The notes beneath the pieces are model-generated. The model had not been told where the DNA came from. It saw nothing but the letters and a program-made list of their open reading frames with translations, and did no database searches. A DNA stretch of 64,000 bases, from positions 62,001 to 126,000 of the forward strand of contig JAXLRE010000002.1 of the NCBI GenBank assembly GCA_046331265.1, written 5' to 3'. The position numbers were made by a program, and so were the translations under genes. Source of the DNA: JAGPDB01 sp046331265. Its GTDB lineage: Bacteria > Actinomycetota > Acidimicrobiia > IMCC26256 > JAGPDB01. Below, piece by piece: positions 26,802-35,887 of this stretch (position 1 is the stretch's first letter; each line of letters begins with the position of its first letter).

Positions 26802-27702
26802 CGTCGTATCTAGCTTTGATTACTTCATTGTTTATTGTGACATTATCTATGAACACAACATCCTTTCCGACGGCTGCGAAATCAAATTCATGATTTATTC
26901 CAAAGACATTATTAGAAACTGTAACTTTACTTGGAACTCCATTATCCACACGTCGTGAAGCAATAACATATAAAGTGATCCCACCACCATTTAAATAATT
27001 ATGCTGAATCGTCACATTACTTATAGGAGCCTGGTCAGGATCTACAAAAATTGCTGAGTTATAACCACAATTATTAAACCAATTTCGTTCGATTAGTATA
27101 TTGCTTTTTGCGCTTATTTGAACGCAATCATTATGGGAATAGCCACCTTCTCCTGCATCTTTTGAATTAAACGCATCAAGATCGTGAATGTAGTTATCTT
27201 GAATTACAACATCACCCATAGCTTTAATGCCATCAAATGTTCTTGTTATCTCAGTTCGTCTAACTGTAAAATTGCTCCATTGAATTCCATCGTTCTTTTT
27301 ATTTTGACCGTCAATTTTTCCGTCTTCTAAAAGCATTCCAGTGTTCCCTGGGTCTTGTGTAACTCGTTGTGCCGTAAAATTAGATATTGTTACATTGTCA
27401 GCTTTAACAAAAATGACACCATCAACATCTATATTTTTATACGTAGCTGAATCTTCTTCGATTGTTAAATTACCTTTTATTTTTTTTCGTTTGCCATATG
27501 GCCCGATATCTTTAGGCGTTAAATCCTTATTGACTCTTCCCCTAGGTCCTACAAAAGTGCCATCAGGTGCTTTATAGCCAGATGTTCTATCAATATTGTT
27601 ACGGATTACTTTATTGGTTGGATTATCTGTTTTTGAGCAAGACGAGATGAAAATCAAAGAAAGCATGACAATACAGGTCAAAGAAAGTTTTTTTATTCTC
27701 AT
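26788..27702 (-). CDS. parallel beta-helix lipoprotein
   Basis: A 304-aa exported protein. The N terminus is a lipoprotein signal (hydrophobic run, then ISSC lipobox with Cys near residue 22). The rest has the NVTISNF / NILIERN / NVTIQHNYL pattern of right-handed parallel beta-helix (pectate-lyase-like) repeats. It is clearly a paralogue of the next minus-strand gene (shared GGYxHND.VQ and NSAIFxDxDQxPISN), but here it is lipid-anchored. Possible roles are polysaccharide modification or degradation, or structural binding; catalytic residues are not identifiable by eye. Confidence 0.8.
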   Translation of the reverse strand: MRIKKLSLTCIVMLSLIFISSCSKTDNPTNKVIRNNIDRTSGYKAPDGTFVGPRGRVNKDLTPKDIGPYGKRKKIKGNLTIEEDSATYKNIDVDGVIFVKADNVTISNFTAQRVTQDPGNTGMLLEDGKIDGQNKKNDGIQWSNFTVRRTEITRTFDGIKAMGDVVIQDNYIHDLDAFNSKDAGEGGYSHNDCVQISAKSNILIERNWFNNCGYNSAIFVDPDQAPISNVTIQHNYLNGGGITLYVIASRRVDNGVPSKVTVSNNVFGINHEFDFAAVGKDVVFIDNVTINNEVIKARYDDDES

Positions 27703-27733
27703 AAATTATTAATATTTTATTTTAGTTATTAAC

Positions 27734-27763
27734 AATTGAGCCTCTCGAATGAGAGGCTCAATT
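27734..27763 (-). terminator. hairpin terminator after the Thr-linker beta-helix gene
   Basis: A perfect 13-bp stem (AATTGAGCCTCTC / GAGAGGCTCAATT, 4-nt loop) begins 10 bases past the minus-strand stop. The following bases are AT-rich (GTTAATAAC) but not a pure T-run, so termination may be incomplete and the lipoprotein gene downstream may be partly co-transcribed. Confidence 0.65.
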
Positions 27764-27772
27764 CGTTTAAGG

Positions 27773-28978
27773 CTAGAAATTATCTATTCGTGTATTTATT
27801 AAAGCACCTGAAAGGTTTCTATTATTCGACCATGTCGTGCCTGTAGCTGCGATAGTCGCATAATCAAATAAATGCTCTTCTGTGAATGTGTTATTTCGAA
27901 TGATTACATTTGTTGGTCTGCCGAATTGTGGAGCAGAACGAGATTGTATTGAATACAATGTAAATCCACCTCCGCCTAAAGTATTTCCTTCAACTAGAAC
28001 GTTGCTGATAGGCCCTTGGTCTGCATCAATAAATATGGCTGAGTTTCCTCTGTTTCGTTCGAAAACATTATTGCGGATTGTTACATTATTTCCAGATGAA
28101 ACTTGGACTGCATCATTGTGAGTATACCCACCTGCACCAGCATCTGCACCTGTTCTGAATAACAAATCATGAACCCAACAATTTTCTATTAATACATTTC
28201 CATGTGCTTTGAAACCATCAAAAACATTTTTCACTTCTAGATAGCGTGCCGTATAATCTGCCCATACGACTCCATCAGCTCCAGGATTTTGTTCTCCATG
28301 TATTTCTCCATATTCCATTAATAATCCTGTGACTCCAGGATTTTTATAAACATTATTGGCTCTAAAATTTCTTATTGTTACGTTGTTAGCTGTAACTGTT
28401 ATTTGGCCTTGAACATTTACATTTTCAACAACCGCGCCATAGGTTGAAATTGTCATAGCACCCCTTGTCACAAGAATGCTTCTATTACTTGGACCTGGTG
28501 TAGTCGGATTGCTCGGAGGCAAAGTAGTTGTAGTTGTAGTTGTTGTTGTAGTAGTAGTAGTGGTGGTGGTGGTAGTTGGTGGCAAAGTAGTTGTAGTTGT
28601 TGTAGTCGTATTTGAACTTCGTTGTTTTCTTAAAACTTTAGGTAGTTGTTCTATATCGATAGCTTGTAGCTCGGTACTCTGTGCCGCAAGAGTTTTTGCA
28701 GTATTGCTAGAAATAAATTCGCCTAACACATTAAGAGAACCTGATGAGCTAGACCCTGATGGGATAGTAGTTGCAGTAGAAGTTTTTAATTCAGAAGATT
28801 TGGTATTTAAGGTCAATTGGTTATTGTCAGATTTTGCAAAGATTTTTGGCTTAGGAATATATTTTGATATTTCTTTTCCGTTTGCACTCTGAGGTAATGA
28901 AGCTTCCAATGCGAATACTATTATTACAGCAAGAATTGTTCCTATAATTCGCTGAGCCATACCAACACGCAGTGACAT
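27773..28978 (-). CDS. secreted parallel beta-helix protein with Thr-rich linker
   Basis: A 401-aa protein from ATG 28978, chosen over an in-frame TTG at 29038 because GGGAGG lies just upstream and a signal peptide then begins at once (MSLRVGMAQRIIG, hydrophobic core, ends near SANG). Residues about 120-160 are a Thr/Pro linker built almost only of Thr codons, probably glycosylated or wall-spanning. The C-terminal 240 residues are beta-helix repeats paralogous to the neighbouring lipoprotein. No C-terminal anchor is seen, so it is secreted or held non-covalently. Confidence 0.8.
   Translation of the reverse strand: MSLRVGMAQRIIGTILAVIIVFALEASLPQSANGKEISKYIPKPKIFAKSDNNQLTLNTKSSELKTSTATTIPSGSSSSGSLNVLGEFISSNTAKTLAAQSTELQAIDIEQLPKVLRKQRSSNTTTTTTTTLPPTTTTTTTTTTTTTTTTTTLPPSNPTTPGPSNRSILVTRGAMTISTYGAVVENVNVQGQITVTANNVTIRNFRANNVYKNPGVTGLLMEYGEIHGEQNPGADGVVWADYTARYLEVKNVFDGFKAHGNVLIENCWVHDLLFRTGADAGAGGYTHNDAVQVSSGNNVTIRNNVFERNRGNSAIFIDADQGPISNVLVEGNTLGGGGFTLYSIQSRSAPQFGRPTNVIIRNNTFTEEHLFDYATIAATGTTWSNNRNLSGALINTRIDNF
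28518..28610 (-). repeat. trinucleotide tract encoding poly-threonine
   Basis: Runs of GTA, GTT and GTG triplets (plus strand) encode the Thr linker on the minus strand. The segment GGCAAAGTAGTTGTAGTTG occurs twice. Such triplet runs change length in frame by slippage, so linker length may vary between strains. Confidence 0.75.
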
Positions 28979-28992
28979 GGTTCCTCCCTTAC

Positions 28993-29003
28993 CCCTGACA
29001 GGG
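28993..29003 (-). promoter_or_regulatory. dyad CCCTG-A-CAGGG next to the ribosome binding site
   Basis: A perfect 5-bp dyad lies 3-4 bases upstream of the AGGGAGG ribosome binding site of the beta-helix gene. The upstream CCCT could pair either with the second arm or with the ribosome binding site itself. It may be an operator or a simple translational switch; low certainty. Confidence 0.25.
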
Positions 29004-29145
29004 ATAGTTTCGGCAGATAAAAGCAATATATTTAGCAAATAGTAAAAAAGGTGTATTTAGTCATCTAAACGGCAAATTTACGTTAAAAATAGAAAATCTG
29101 CTAGAATTACTCTTAGTGATGAATTGATGCAATTCGAAAGGAAAA

Positions 29146-30708
29146 ATGGAAACGGAATCCCAAAAAACCCTGATAGATAGCACAATATCTGGCGAAGTAA
29201 ATAATGAAATTTCTATCATTGAAAATGAGAGAGAACTAGTTCAAGACTCTGCTCCAATTTCAAGAAAGTCTCAACCTACAGTTAGGCATAGGCCAGGTGA
29301 TTCGTCGAGATTACGCCATCGAATAGTGGCGGTTGATGTAACTTCTTCGGTCTTTGCATGGACAATAACGTTCTTTAGCTTTAATGCATTAAATTTTGTC
29401 GTACCAAATGTTGTTCACTTGGCAGTCGGTCAACTTTCATTTTCAGCTATTTGTTTTACTCTTTGTATTTTCTTTTCACTTTATCGGACTCGTATTTCAC
29501 ACAGAGCTTCAGCTGAACGATTTCGCATTTTAGGTGTTTCTATAATTGCAGGAGCATTGGCTGGAGTTATCCAGTCAGTTTGGTCTTCAAAATATTCAGT
29601 ACTTTTCTCTATTACAGCAGGTGTAAGTTTTTTCATTTTTGATACGTTTTTAAGATCGCTATTTAGACAATGGTTAAGAATTCAACGTTCACGCGGCAGA
29701 TACCAACGTGAAATACTTTTAGTCGGCACAAACTCAGATGCACAAGCAATGTACGACTTGCTAAGAACTCACCCTGAAGTGGGTTTTACAATCGTTGGCG
29801 TCGTCGGAGACAAGGACGAGGCAAACAAATTTGACGATATAGCTTGGTGTGGAAACACTGACGAAGTCGTTCAATCAGCTAGAAAAACTGGCGCTACAGG
29901 AGTTGTCATTGCCTCAAATGCATTAGAACCGTTCCAGTTACGAAAAGTCACAAATGCATTATTGGCAAGATCAATTCATGTGCATGTTAGTTCTGGTTTA
30001 TTTGGGTTTGATGAAAGAAGATTAAGACCACAAAGTTTTTCTCGAGAACCAGTTTTTTATGTTGAGCCAATTTCGTTTCCTTTGTTTCAAAGAATTGTTA
30101 AAAGAACATTTGATATTATCGTTTCTAGCATTTTGTTGGTATTTGCTTCACCGATAATTGCGATTTCTGCGATCTTGATAAAACTTGGAGACAAAGGCCC
30201 AGTCTTTTTTCATCAAACACGTATAGGTAAAGATATGCATCCTTTTAGATGTATAAAACTCAGAACAATGCGGGTTGATGCAGAAAAGAATCTAAAAGAC
30301 CTAATGGATAAAAATGAAAGACACGGTCCATTATTTAAACATTCATCCGATCCACGTAGAACAAATATAGGTAAATTTTTAGAAGCTGCATCTCTTGATG
30401 AGCTTCCACAGCTTTGGTTAGTTCTTACTGGGACAATGTCTTTGATAGGTCCACGTCCCGCTTTGCCGCATGAAGTTGCTGTATTTGATGATGATTTAAA
30501 TCAAAGGCACTTAGTCCGTCCAGGAATAACTGGACTTTGGCAAGTTGAAAGTAGGGATAATCCATCGTTTGATGCTTATAAACGTTTAGATATTTTCTAT
30601 GTAGAAAACTGGTCTTTGTTATTAGACTTATCAGTTATGGCTTTAACGTTACATGTCGTTATGTCACGCGCCTTGAGAAAAATCTTTATGCGTCAAAATA
30701 AAAAGTAA
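29146..30708 (+). CDS. polyprenyl-phosphate sugar-1-phosphate transferase (initiating enzyme)
   Basis: A 520-aa membrane enzyme that starts repeat-unit synthesis by moving a sugar-1-phosphate onto undecaprenyl phosphate. The N-terminal half has about four membrane segments and a CoA-binding-like Rossmann region (ILLVGTNSDAQAMYDLL). The C-terminal catalytic domain has FHQTRIGKDMHPF, KLRTMR, SLDELPQLW and SLIGPRPALPHEV, diagnostic for the WbaP/WcaJ family. GAAAGG ribosome binding site. A TAGAAT hexamer at 29102 is a plausible -10 box. First gene of a two-gene plus-strand unit. Confidence 0.92.
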   Translation: METESQKTLIDSTISGEVNNEISIIENERELVQDSAPISRKSQPTVRHRPGDSSRLRHRIVAVDVTSSVFAWTITFFSFNALNFVVPNVVHLAVGQLSFSAICFTLCIFFSLYRTRISHRASAERFRILGVSIIAGALAGVIQSVWSSKYSVLFSITAGVSFFIFDTFLRSLFRQWLRIQRSRGRYQREILLVGTNSDAQAMYDLLRTHPEVGFTIVGVVGDKDEANKFDDIAWCGNTDEVVQSARKTGATGVVIASNALEPFQLRKVTNALLARSIHVHVSSGLFGFDERRLRPQSFSREPVFYVEPISFPLFQRIVKRTFDIIVSSILLVFASPIIAISAILIKLGDKGPVFFHQTRIGKDMHPFRCIKLRTMRVDAEKNLKDLMDKNERHGPLFKHSSDPRRTNIGKFLEAASLDELPQLWLVLTGTMSLIGPRPALPHEVAVFDDDLNQRHLVRPGITGLWQVESRDNPSFDAYKRLDIFYVENWSLLLDLSVMALTLHVVMSRALRKIFMRQNKK

Positions 30709-30713
30709 ACATA

Positions 30714-31910
30714 ATGAAGAAAAAACATGTACTTATAATTGTCCAAAATTTATCTGTTCCGTACGATAGAAGAGTTTGGTTAGAGTGCAACTCATTAATT
30801 GATAACGGTTTCGAAGTCTCTGTTATTTGTCCACGAGCAAAAAATGATTCTAAAAAAGAAACTTTAAACGGAGTGAACATATACCGTTATGCTCCACCGC
30901 CAGCTACGGCTTCAGTATTTTCATTCTTATTAGAGTTCTCATATTGTTTTATTCGAACTTTTATTCTGGCGATAAAAATTCACTTAAAAAAACGAATAAA
31001 TATAATTCAAACATGTAATCCACCTGACACTTATTGGCTATTAGGGTTATTTTTTAAGTTATTTGGTGTAAGTTTTGTATTCGATCAGCATGATTTATGC
31101 CCAGAAGTATTTGATGCACGTTTCGGTGAAAGCCAATCTTTCTCAAAACGCATTCTACGTAGTGGACTTGTATTTCTTGAGAAGATGAATTATTCAGTTG
31201 CTTCTAAGGTTATTTCAACAAATGAAAGTTATTTCGAAATTGCAACATCTAGAGGGAAAAAGAAAAAAGAAGATGTTGTCATCGTGAGATCGGGTCCTAA
31301 CCCAGATCGGCTTTACCCAATAGAAAAAGACGAGTCCTTACTTCAAGGCAAAAAATACATGCTTGTTTATATTGGAGTTATGGGACCACAAGATCGTGTT
31401 GATATTGCCATTGATGCAATGAACGAAATCGTCAATTCATTAGATAGAAAAGATGTGAAACTTGCGCTGCTGGGCGATGGAGATTGCTTTAATGAATTAC
31501 AAAATCAAACAAAAGAACTAGGGCTAGAAAACTATGTGGAGTTTTTAGGAAAAGCAAACGACGAAGTAATCCGTAAATATTTTTCAAGTGCATCGATTGG
31601 AATAGCGCCAGATCCTGCTACAAAATTTAATTCTCATTCAACACATAACAAAATTATGGAATACATGATATTTTCATTACCTATTGTTTGCTTTGAGCTA
31701 AAAGAAACAATTAAATCAGGTCAAGATGCACTAAGTATTGTTGAAGAAAATGCTGATCCAGTAGCGATGGCTAAAGCTATTGTCGCATTGCTTGATGACG
31801 AAGAAGCAATAAAATCTAAAGGGCTTTTTGGTCGAGACAGAGTGTTAAAACACTTAACTTGGGAACATCAGTCTCAAGCGTATGTAGATGTTTTTAAATC
31901 GTTCCGTTAA
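30714..31910 (+). CDS. GT4-family glycosyltransferase
   Basis: A 398-aa GT-B enzyme. It shows the N-terminal IVQNLSVPYDRRVWLE motif common in actinobacterial GT4 proteins, FDQHDLCPEVF, the C-terminal LVYIGVMGPQDRVDIAIDAM, and STHNKIMEYMIFSLPIV at the donor site. Five bases after the initiating transferase, so it is likely to add the second sugar of the unit. Its end overlaps the convergent GT2 gene by 17 bases. Confidence 0.87.
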   Translation: MKKKHVLIIVQNLSVPYDRRVWLECNSLIDNGFEVSVICPRAKNDSKKETLNGVNIYRYAPPPATASVFSFLLEFSYCFIRTFILAIKIHLKKRINIIQTCNPPDTYWLLGLFFKLFGVSFVFDQHDLCPEVFDARFGESQSFSKRILRSGLVFLEKMNYSVASKVISTNESYFEIATSRGKKKKEDVVIVRSGPNPDRLYPIEKDESLLQGKKYMLVYIGVMGPQDRVDIAIDAMNEIVNSLDRKDVKLALLGDGDCFNELQNQTKELGLENYVEFLGKANDEVIRKYFSSASIGIAPDPATKFNSHSTHNKIMEYMIFSLPIVCFELKETIKSGQDALSIVEENADPVAMAKAIVALLDDEEAIKSKGLFGRDRVLKHLTWEHQSQAYVDVFKSFR

Positions 31911-32814
31911 GTTTTTCAATTATTTTTTTGCGACGATTTTCAAAATTAAAAAACGATAAGCAAATATGTTTTAAGGATTCTCTTGAATAACTTTTATTGA
32001 TGCGCAGAACAAAAGACGCAATTAAGAAAAGTCTAAAAAGCTGAAAATTAATATATTTTTTTCTAATTCTCATTAAAACTAATTTATTAAAACAAAGCAA
32101 TGTAAAGAGTAGGGGATGGGTATCAGATTCTCCACCTATATGAGTTGCTTTAGCTTCAGGAACAATAAATATTTCATACCCGTTGTCTCTGCATCGCCAT
32201 GCGAACTCTGTTTCTTCTGAGTAAAGAAAGAAATCTGTTCGCATACCTTTTAGCGATGTGAATATTTCTTTGTTTACGCACCATATTGCGCCTTTTATCC
32301 ATTCAACTTTGTGTGTATGTTTATAGTTGGCTTCATCTGAAATAGTTTCAGACTTATTTAGTTTTTTTGATAGCTTTCCTCCAAGAAATGATTCACAGAA
32401 CTGAGTTGAAAGCGTAGGAAATTTTCTTATATTTCCTTCAAGTTCCCCTCCAAGAGTGTATGTTGCAGGTGCGGCAACGCACGCGTTTTTTTCTTTACTT
32501 AAAACATTTATTAGAGGCAAAAATGTATTTGCATTTACCTCTATATCAGCGTTTAATACCGCAGCATACTTTGTGCCTGAAAGTTCAACACCTTTATTAA
32601 AGCTATATCCAAAACCATAATTTCCGCCCGTATTTATATATCTAACAAAACCAAATTCATTCTTTATTATTTCAGATGTTTTATCTGTCGAATTATTATC
32701 GATAACTAAAATTTCAGCTCCTAGTTCATGAGCTCCTTTTAATGAATTTAAACAATTAGCTATTATTTGTTCTGAGTTATATGTGGCTATAGCTATTGTT
32801 AAATCTTTATACAT
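31894..32814 (-). CDS. GT2-family glycosyltransferase (rhamnosyltransferase-like)
   Basis: A 306-aa GT-A enzyme: TIAIATYNSEQIIANCL at the N terminus, ILVIDNNSTDKTSEII, VLNADIEVN (DxD equivalent) and DFFLYSEETEFAWRCRDNGY, the pattern of WbbL-like rhamnosyltransferases. The ATG overlaps the stop of the preceding Wzy-like gene (TAAATG), so the two are coupled. The acceptor would be the growing lipid-linked oligosaccharide. Confidence 0.87.
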   Translation of the reverse strand: MYKDLTIAIATYNSEQIIANCLNSLKGAHELGAEILVIDNNSTDKTSEIIKNEFGFVRYINTGGNYGFGYSFNKGVELSGTKYAAVLNADIEVNANTFLPLINVLSKEKNACVAAPATYTLGGELEGNIRKFPTLSTQFCESFLGGKLSKKLNKSETISDEANYKHTHKVEWIKGAIWCVNKEIFTSLKGMRTDFFLYSEETEFAWRCRDNGYEIFIVPEAKATHIGGESDTHPLLFTLLCFNKLVLMRIRKKYINFQLFRLFLIASFVLRINKSYSRESLKHICLSFFNFENRRKKIIEKLNGTI

Positions 32815-34140
32815 TTAGTTAACCAAAGTTATGGGTTTCTTTTCAATAACTCTAGATGTAGTTAAATGAAAAGCCATTTCTTCTTGTCCATTTATATATC
32901 TATTAATACGCCAAAGTGCGCTAGTGATGCCAATAATTGAAGCCGAAACAAAGGAGATCATAGGAAAGCTTAAAGTATCGAAAGTTGCGAAACATAAAAG
33001 AATTGCAAAAAGTGAGCTTGCACAACATTGACCAAGTTCTTTCACGAACCTATCCCGAGCCTTGTGCTTTATGTTCCTACCTAATGTTATTGCTGTACCA
33101 AATATTCCAAGAATAGACAGCAAACCAAATATTCCTGTCTCTATTAAAGAGAGCAAGAATTGATTATCTAAGTAAATGTATGTATTTGGATCGTATGTCT
33201 TGTATCCTCTACCAAAAAATAAATGGTTTTGAATTTCTTTACTTGCTTGAGAATAATCGCTTGTTCTTGTCGAAATTGATACATCTTGATTAGCTTTCGT
33301 AAATAATTCAATTAAAACGTTTGGAAGTTTTGGTGCAAAGATAAATAGGCATACAATACAAAGTGCAGACGTTAAAAAGAAGCGTGATCTTCGCTTTGTT
33401 GTCCAAGTAAAAAACATGGTTGCCACGATCGCACCAAAAGCAACAACTGCTGTACGTGAAAGGGCAGTTGGTAATGCGCAAGTTATTAAAATAAATGGAA
33501 TCAAGGAAACTATTCGTCCGCTCTTTGTCCAGTTCATAACTGCGTTTCGTAGCGCAAAAGGCCATATTGCACAAAGGACAACGGCATATTCAATCGGATG
33601 ATAAGCAGTTCCTGAAACTCGAGGCAACCCATTACGTTCTGAAATGAAAGTTATATCGTTGACAGCACCTAAACCGGGAAGTTTTAACATTGGTGCAATA
33701 TTGTTTCTCGTTATAAATTGCAACAGCCCTATTACGGCAACAAATGAACCACCGATAATAAATGCTTTAACTATTTTTTCGACATCATTGCGGTCCTTTA
33801 ATCCGTCAGCAAAAAATAAAACTACACCAATGAAAGAAAGAGCTATAGCTAAGCCTCGTAAAGTTGCCTGGCTCTCTTGTGCCGGCAAAACGCGAGCATA
33901 TGCAGCTGCGATACTTGCCAAAATAGTTGCAATGAAAAAATATGCGGCAATACGAATTGGTTGTTTTGTATGTGCAGCGCTTAGAGAACTTGTAACTCGC
34001 GATAAACCCCACCATACAAACATTGCTAAACCAACCAACATCGCAGGGGAAGCGCTACCACCTAAAGCGACAACTACATAAGGACTAGGGCAGACGAATA
34101 ACAGAAACATGAATATTCGCCCGAAGTTAACAGAGTTCAT
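32815..34140 (-). CDS. O-antigen polymerase / ligase-like protein (Wzy/WaaL type)
   Basis: A 441-aa integral membrane protein with about 11 hydrophobic segments and a larger loop near residues 290-330. FFGRGYKTYDPNTYIYLDNQFLLSLIETGIFG is the kind of loop found in Wzy_C/O-antigen ligase proteins (shown here only as the region near residues 312-345). Expected role: polymerising or transferring repeat units on the outer face. It lies between Wzz-like and GT2 genes in one minus-strand operon, which supports a Wzy role. Confidence 0.82.
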   Translation of the reverse strand: MNSVNFGRIFMFLLFVCPSPYVVVALGGSASPAMLVGLAMFVWWGLSRVTSSLSAAHTKQPIRIAAYFFIATILASIAAAYARVLPAQESQATLRGLAIALSFIGVVLFFADGLKDRNDVEKIVKAFIIGGSFVAVIGLLQFITRNNIAPMLKLPGLGAVNDITFISERNGLPRVSGTAYHPIEYAVVLCAIWPFALRNAVMNWTKSGRIVSLIPFILITCALPTALSRTAVVAFGAIVATMFFTWTTKRRSRFFLTSALCIVCLFIFAPKLPNVLIELFTKANQDVSISTRTSDYSQASKEIQNHLFFGRGYKTYDPNTYIYLDNQFLLSLIETGIFGLLSILGIFGTAITLGRNIKHKARDRFVKELGQCCASSLFAILLCFATFDTLSFPMISFVSASIIGITSALWRINRYINGQEEMAFHLTTSRVIEKKPITLVN

Positions 34141-34141
34141 T

Positions 34142-34885
34142 TTATGACTTTTGAGAAGGTAACTTATCTTGTTGAGCTATACCAGCCTTGCGGTTTCTTT
34201 TACTTGTAGAGTTACGTGTCTTGGTTACATTTTCTGGTTTTTTATCTTTTGATAATAAAATTGTTTCACCTTTGCGGGAATTTTTTGTGCCTCTTTTAAA
34301 TCCATCTAATACAAAAGCAATGGCTATAGAAAAAGCGGCACCTAAAACAAAAACGATAACAAATGTCCTTGCTTTAGATCCAGACTGTGCAATAACGTCT
34401 TTATCGGGATTTGAAAATGCTTGTATCCAAGATTCTTTCGGAGCGCCTGCTTCTGTTTGCTTAGCAACTAGCTCATCCTTAATATCATTTAATAAATTGT
34501 CACGTGTTTCCTTAGCAACTTCTGGATTTTCTGCATTAACTTTTACTTCAAGCATTGGAAGTAATACAGTTCTTGTTGGATCGTAAGGAACGCTTACTTC
34601 ATAATTAGTCGATAGACCTTTATCTTGGTATTTTGATTTTGTGTCTGCACTAGACATATTGTCACCCAGAACTTGAGCTGTTGTCTGAAGTGATTGGTCA
34701 AAACGCAAATATGGATTATCAGTACTGTTTGCATTTGAATTAAGTAGAGTTATTGTTCCTCTTGATTCATAGGTTGTTTGTATTTGCGAAACCATTATTA
34801 ATGCTGCAATAAAAGTAACAGCCATCAATGGTATGAGCAATTTAATATGATTTCGGATAATTCGTAGTGCTTCGAGTAGTTCCAT
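34142..34885 (-). CDS. Wzz / capsule chain-length determinant-like protein
   Basis: A 247-aa protein with the Wzz topology. A short cytoplasmic N terminus is followed by one membrane helix (about residues 16-33), an extracytoplasmic domain with YESRGTITLL, a second helix (about 168-192) and a long basic cytoplasmic tail rich in Lys/Arg/Ser. It resembles the membrane half of Gram-positive YveK/CapA proteins. No tyrosine kinase partner is seen in the window. First gene of the Wzz-Wzy-GT2 operon. Confidence 0.75.
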   Translation of the reverse strand: MELLEALRIIRNHIKLLIPLMAVTFIAALIMVSQIQTTYESRGTITLLNSNANSTDNPYLRFDQSLQTTAQVLGDNMSSADTKSKYQDKGLSTNYEVSVPYDPTRTVLLPMLEVKVNAENPEVAKETRDNLLNDIKDELVAKQTEAGAPKESWIQAFSNPDKDVIAQSGSKARTFVIVFVLGAAFSIAIAFVLDGFKRGTKNSRKGETILLSKDKKPENVTKTRNSTSKRNRKAGIAQQDKLPSQKS

Positions 34886-34954
34886 GGCATATATTGTCCC
34901 ATGAACAAGAAAAACATAGCAAATTACCTAGTAAATACCGATAAATACTTTTGG

Positions 34955-34960
34955 TAGTAT
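34955..34960 (+). promoter_or_regulatory. -10-like box of the SDR gene (TAGTAT)
   Basis: TAGTAT ends 6 nt before a GTG start with no ribosome binding site, the same geometry as hom, thrC, prfA and murA. Likely leaderless transcript. Confidence 0.45.
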
Positions 34961-34966
34961 CAACGC

Positions 34967-35758
34967 GTGCGAATTCTAATAACTGGTGCTTCGAGTGGGA
35001 TAGGTGAGGCATTAGCCCAAAAAGCAGCTTCTCGAAAATATGATTTAGTTTTAGTGGCAAGACGTAAAGATAATTTGGATCAGTTAGCCGCAGACTTAAT
35101 CGAAAAATACAATGTTGAAGTAGAGACAATTCAAGCAGATTTAACTAAATGCGATGATGTTGCCAAAATAATTTCGAGATTAGAACAAGATGAAAATGCT
35201 GTATCGATGTTAATTAACAATGCAGGATTTGGTTCCTCAGGTCCTTTTATCGAGCTAGATATTTCTAATGAACTAAATGAAATTGATTTAAATGTGAAAA
35301 CCCTGGTCGAATTAACTCATTGCGCAGCCAATCAAATGGTTAAACGTGGTTATGGGACTATTGTTAATATTGCATCAATCGCAGGCTATACGCCGATGGC
35401 CGGAAATGCCGTATATGGGGCAACTAAGGCTTTTGTGATTAGTTTTTCACATGCTTTGAGAGAAGAGCTAAGCAGTTCTGGTGTAAATGTAATGGCAGTG
35501 TGTCCAGGACTAACTGTAAGTGAATTTCATGAACGTTCAAGGTGGTTTGGCGCAAAAAAGCAGAAAAAATATCCATCATTTCTTTGGCAAAGCTCAAGCC
35601 AAGTAGCTAATAAAATATTTAAAGGCATTGATAAACAAAAAGGAATAGTCATTCCTGGAGCTATTAATAAATTATTTGCTGGAGTTAGTTCAAGTCTTCC
35701 AGGTTCTGTGTCGAGAAAAATTTCAGCATCTGTTGCTAAAGGACGAAGACTGCGATAG
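34967..35758 (+). CDS. short-chain dehydrogenase/reductase
   Basis: A classical SDR of 263 aa. TGASSGIGEAL is the cofactor loop, NNAGFG the structural motif and YGATK the catalytic Tyr/Lys pair (about residues 150-154). The C-terminal region (about 180-263) resembles the DltE/YqjQ-type group. Substrate unknown. GTG start without ribosome binding site. It lies between the glycan island and rho and is transcribed alone. Confidence 0.87.
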   Translation: MRILITGASSGIGEALAQKAASRKYDLVLVARRKDNLDQLAADLIEKYNVEVETIQADLTKCDDVAKIISRLEQDENAVSMLINNAGFGSSGPFIELDISNELNEIDLNVKTLVELTHCAANQMVKRGYGTIVNIASIAGYTPMAGNAVYGATKAFVISFSHALREELSSSGVNVMAVCPGLTVSEFHERSRWFGAKKQKKYPSFLWQSSSQVANKIFKGIDKQKGIVIPGAINKLFAGVSSSLPGSVSRKISASVAKGRRLR

Positions 35759-35887
35759 AGTATCGCCGTCCTTACATTTGTAAGATAACAAATCTCACCT
35801 ACGAAATCTGTTTTCTCCGCACTAATTTTTTAAGGGCAAAGTTCATGGGTCTGACCCAAAATAATCAATAATTTAAAAAGGATCATT

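Noticed and set aside
28476..28892. Val-rich plus-strand reading frame opposite the Thr linker
   Set aside because: It is the antisense of Thr triplet repeats, has no ribosome binding site and overlaps a well-supported secreted protein.
33644..34081. 145-codon plus-strand frame opposite the Wzy-like gene
   Set aside because: Antisense of a polytopic membrane protein with clear homology and operon context; no start signals.
34891..34902. TATTGTCCCAT between the Wzz-like and SDR genes as a copy of the element
   Set aside because: The core is interrupted (TGTCCCAT rather than TGTCCATAT) and the position relative to either start does not fit.
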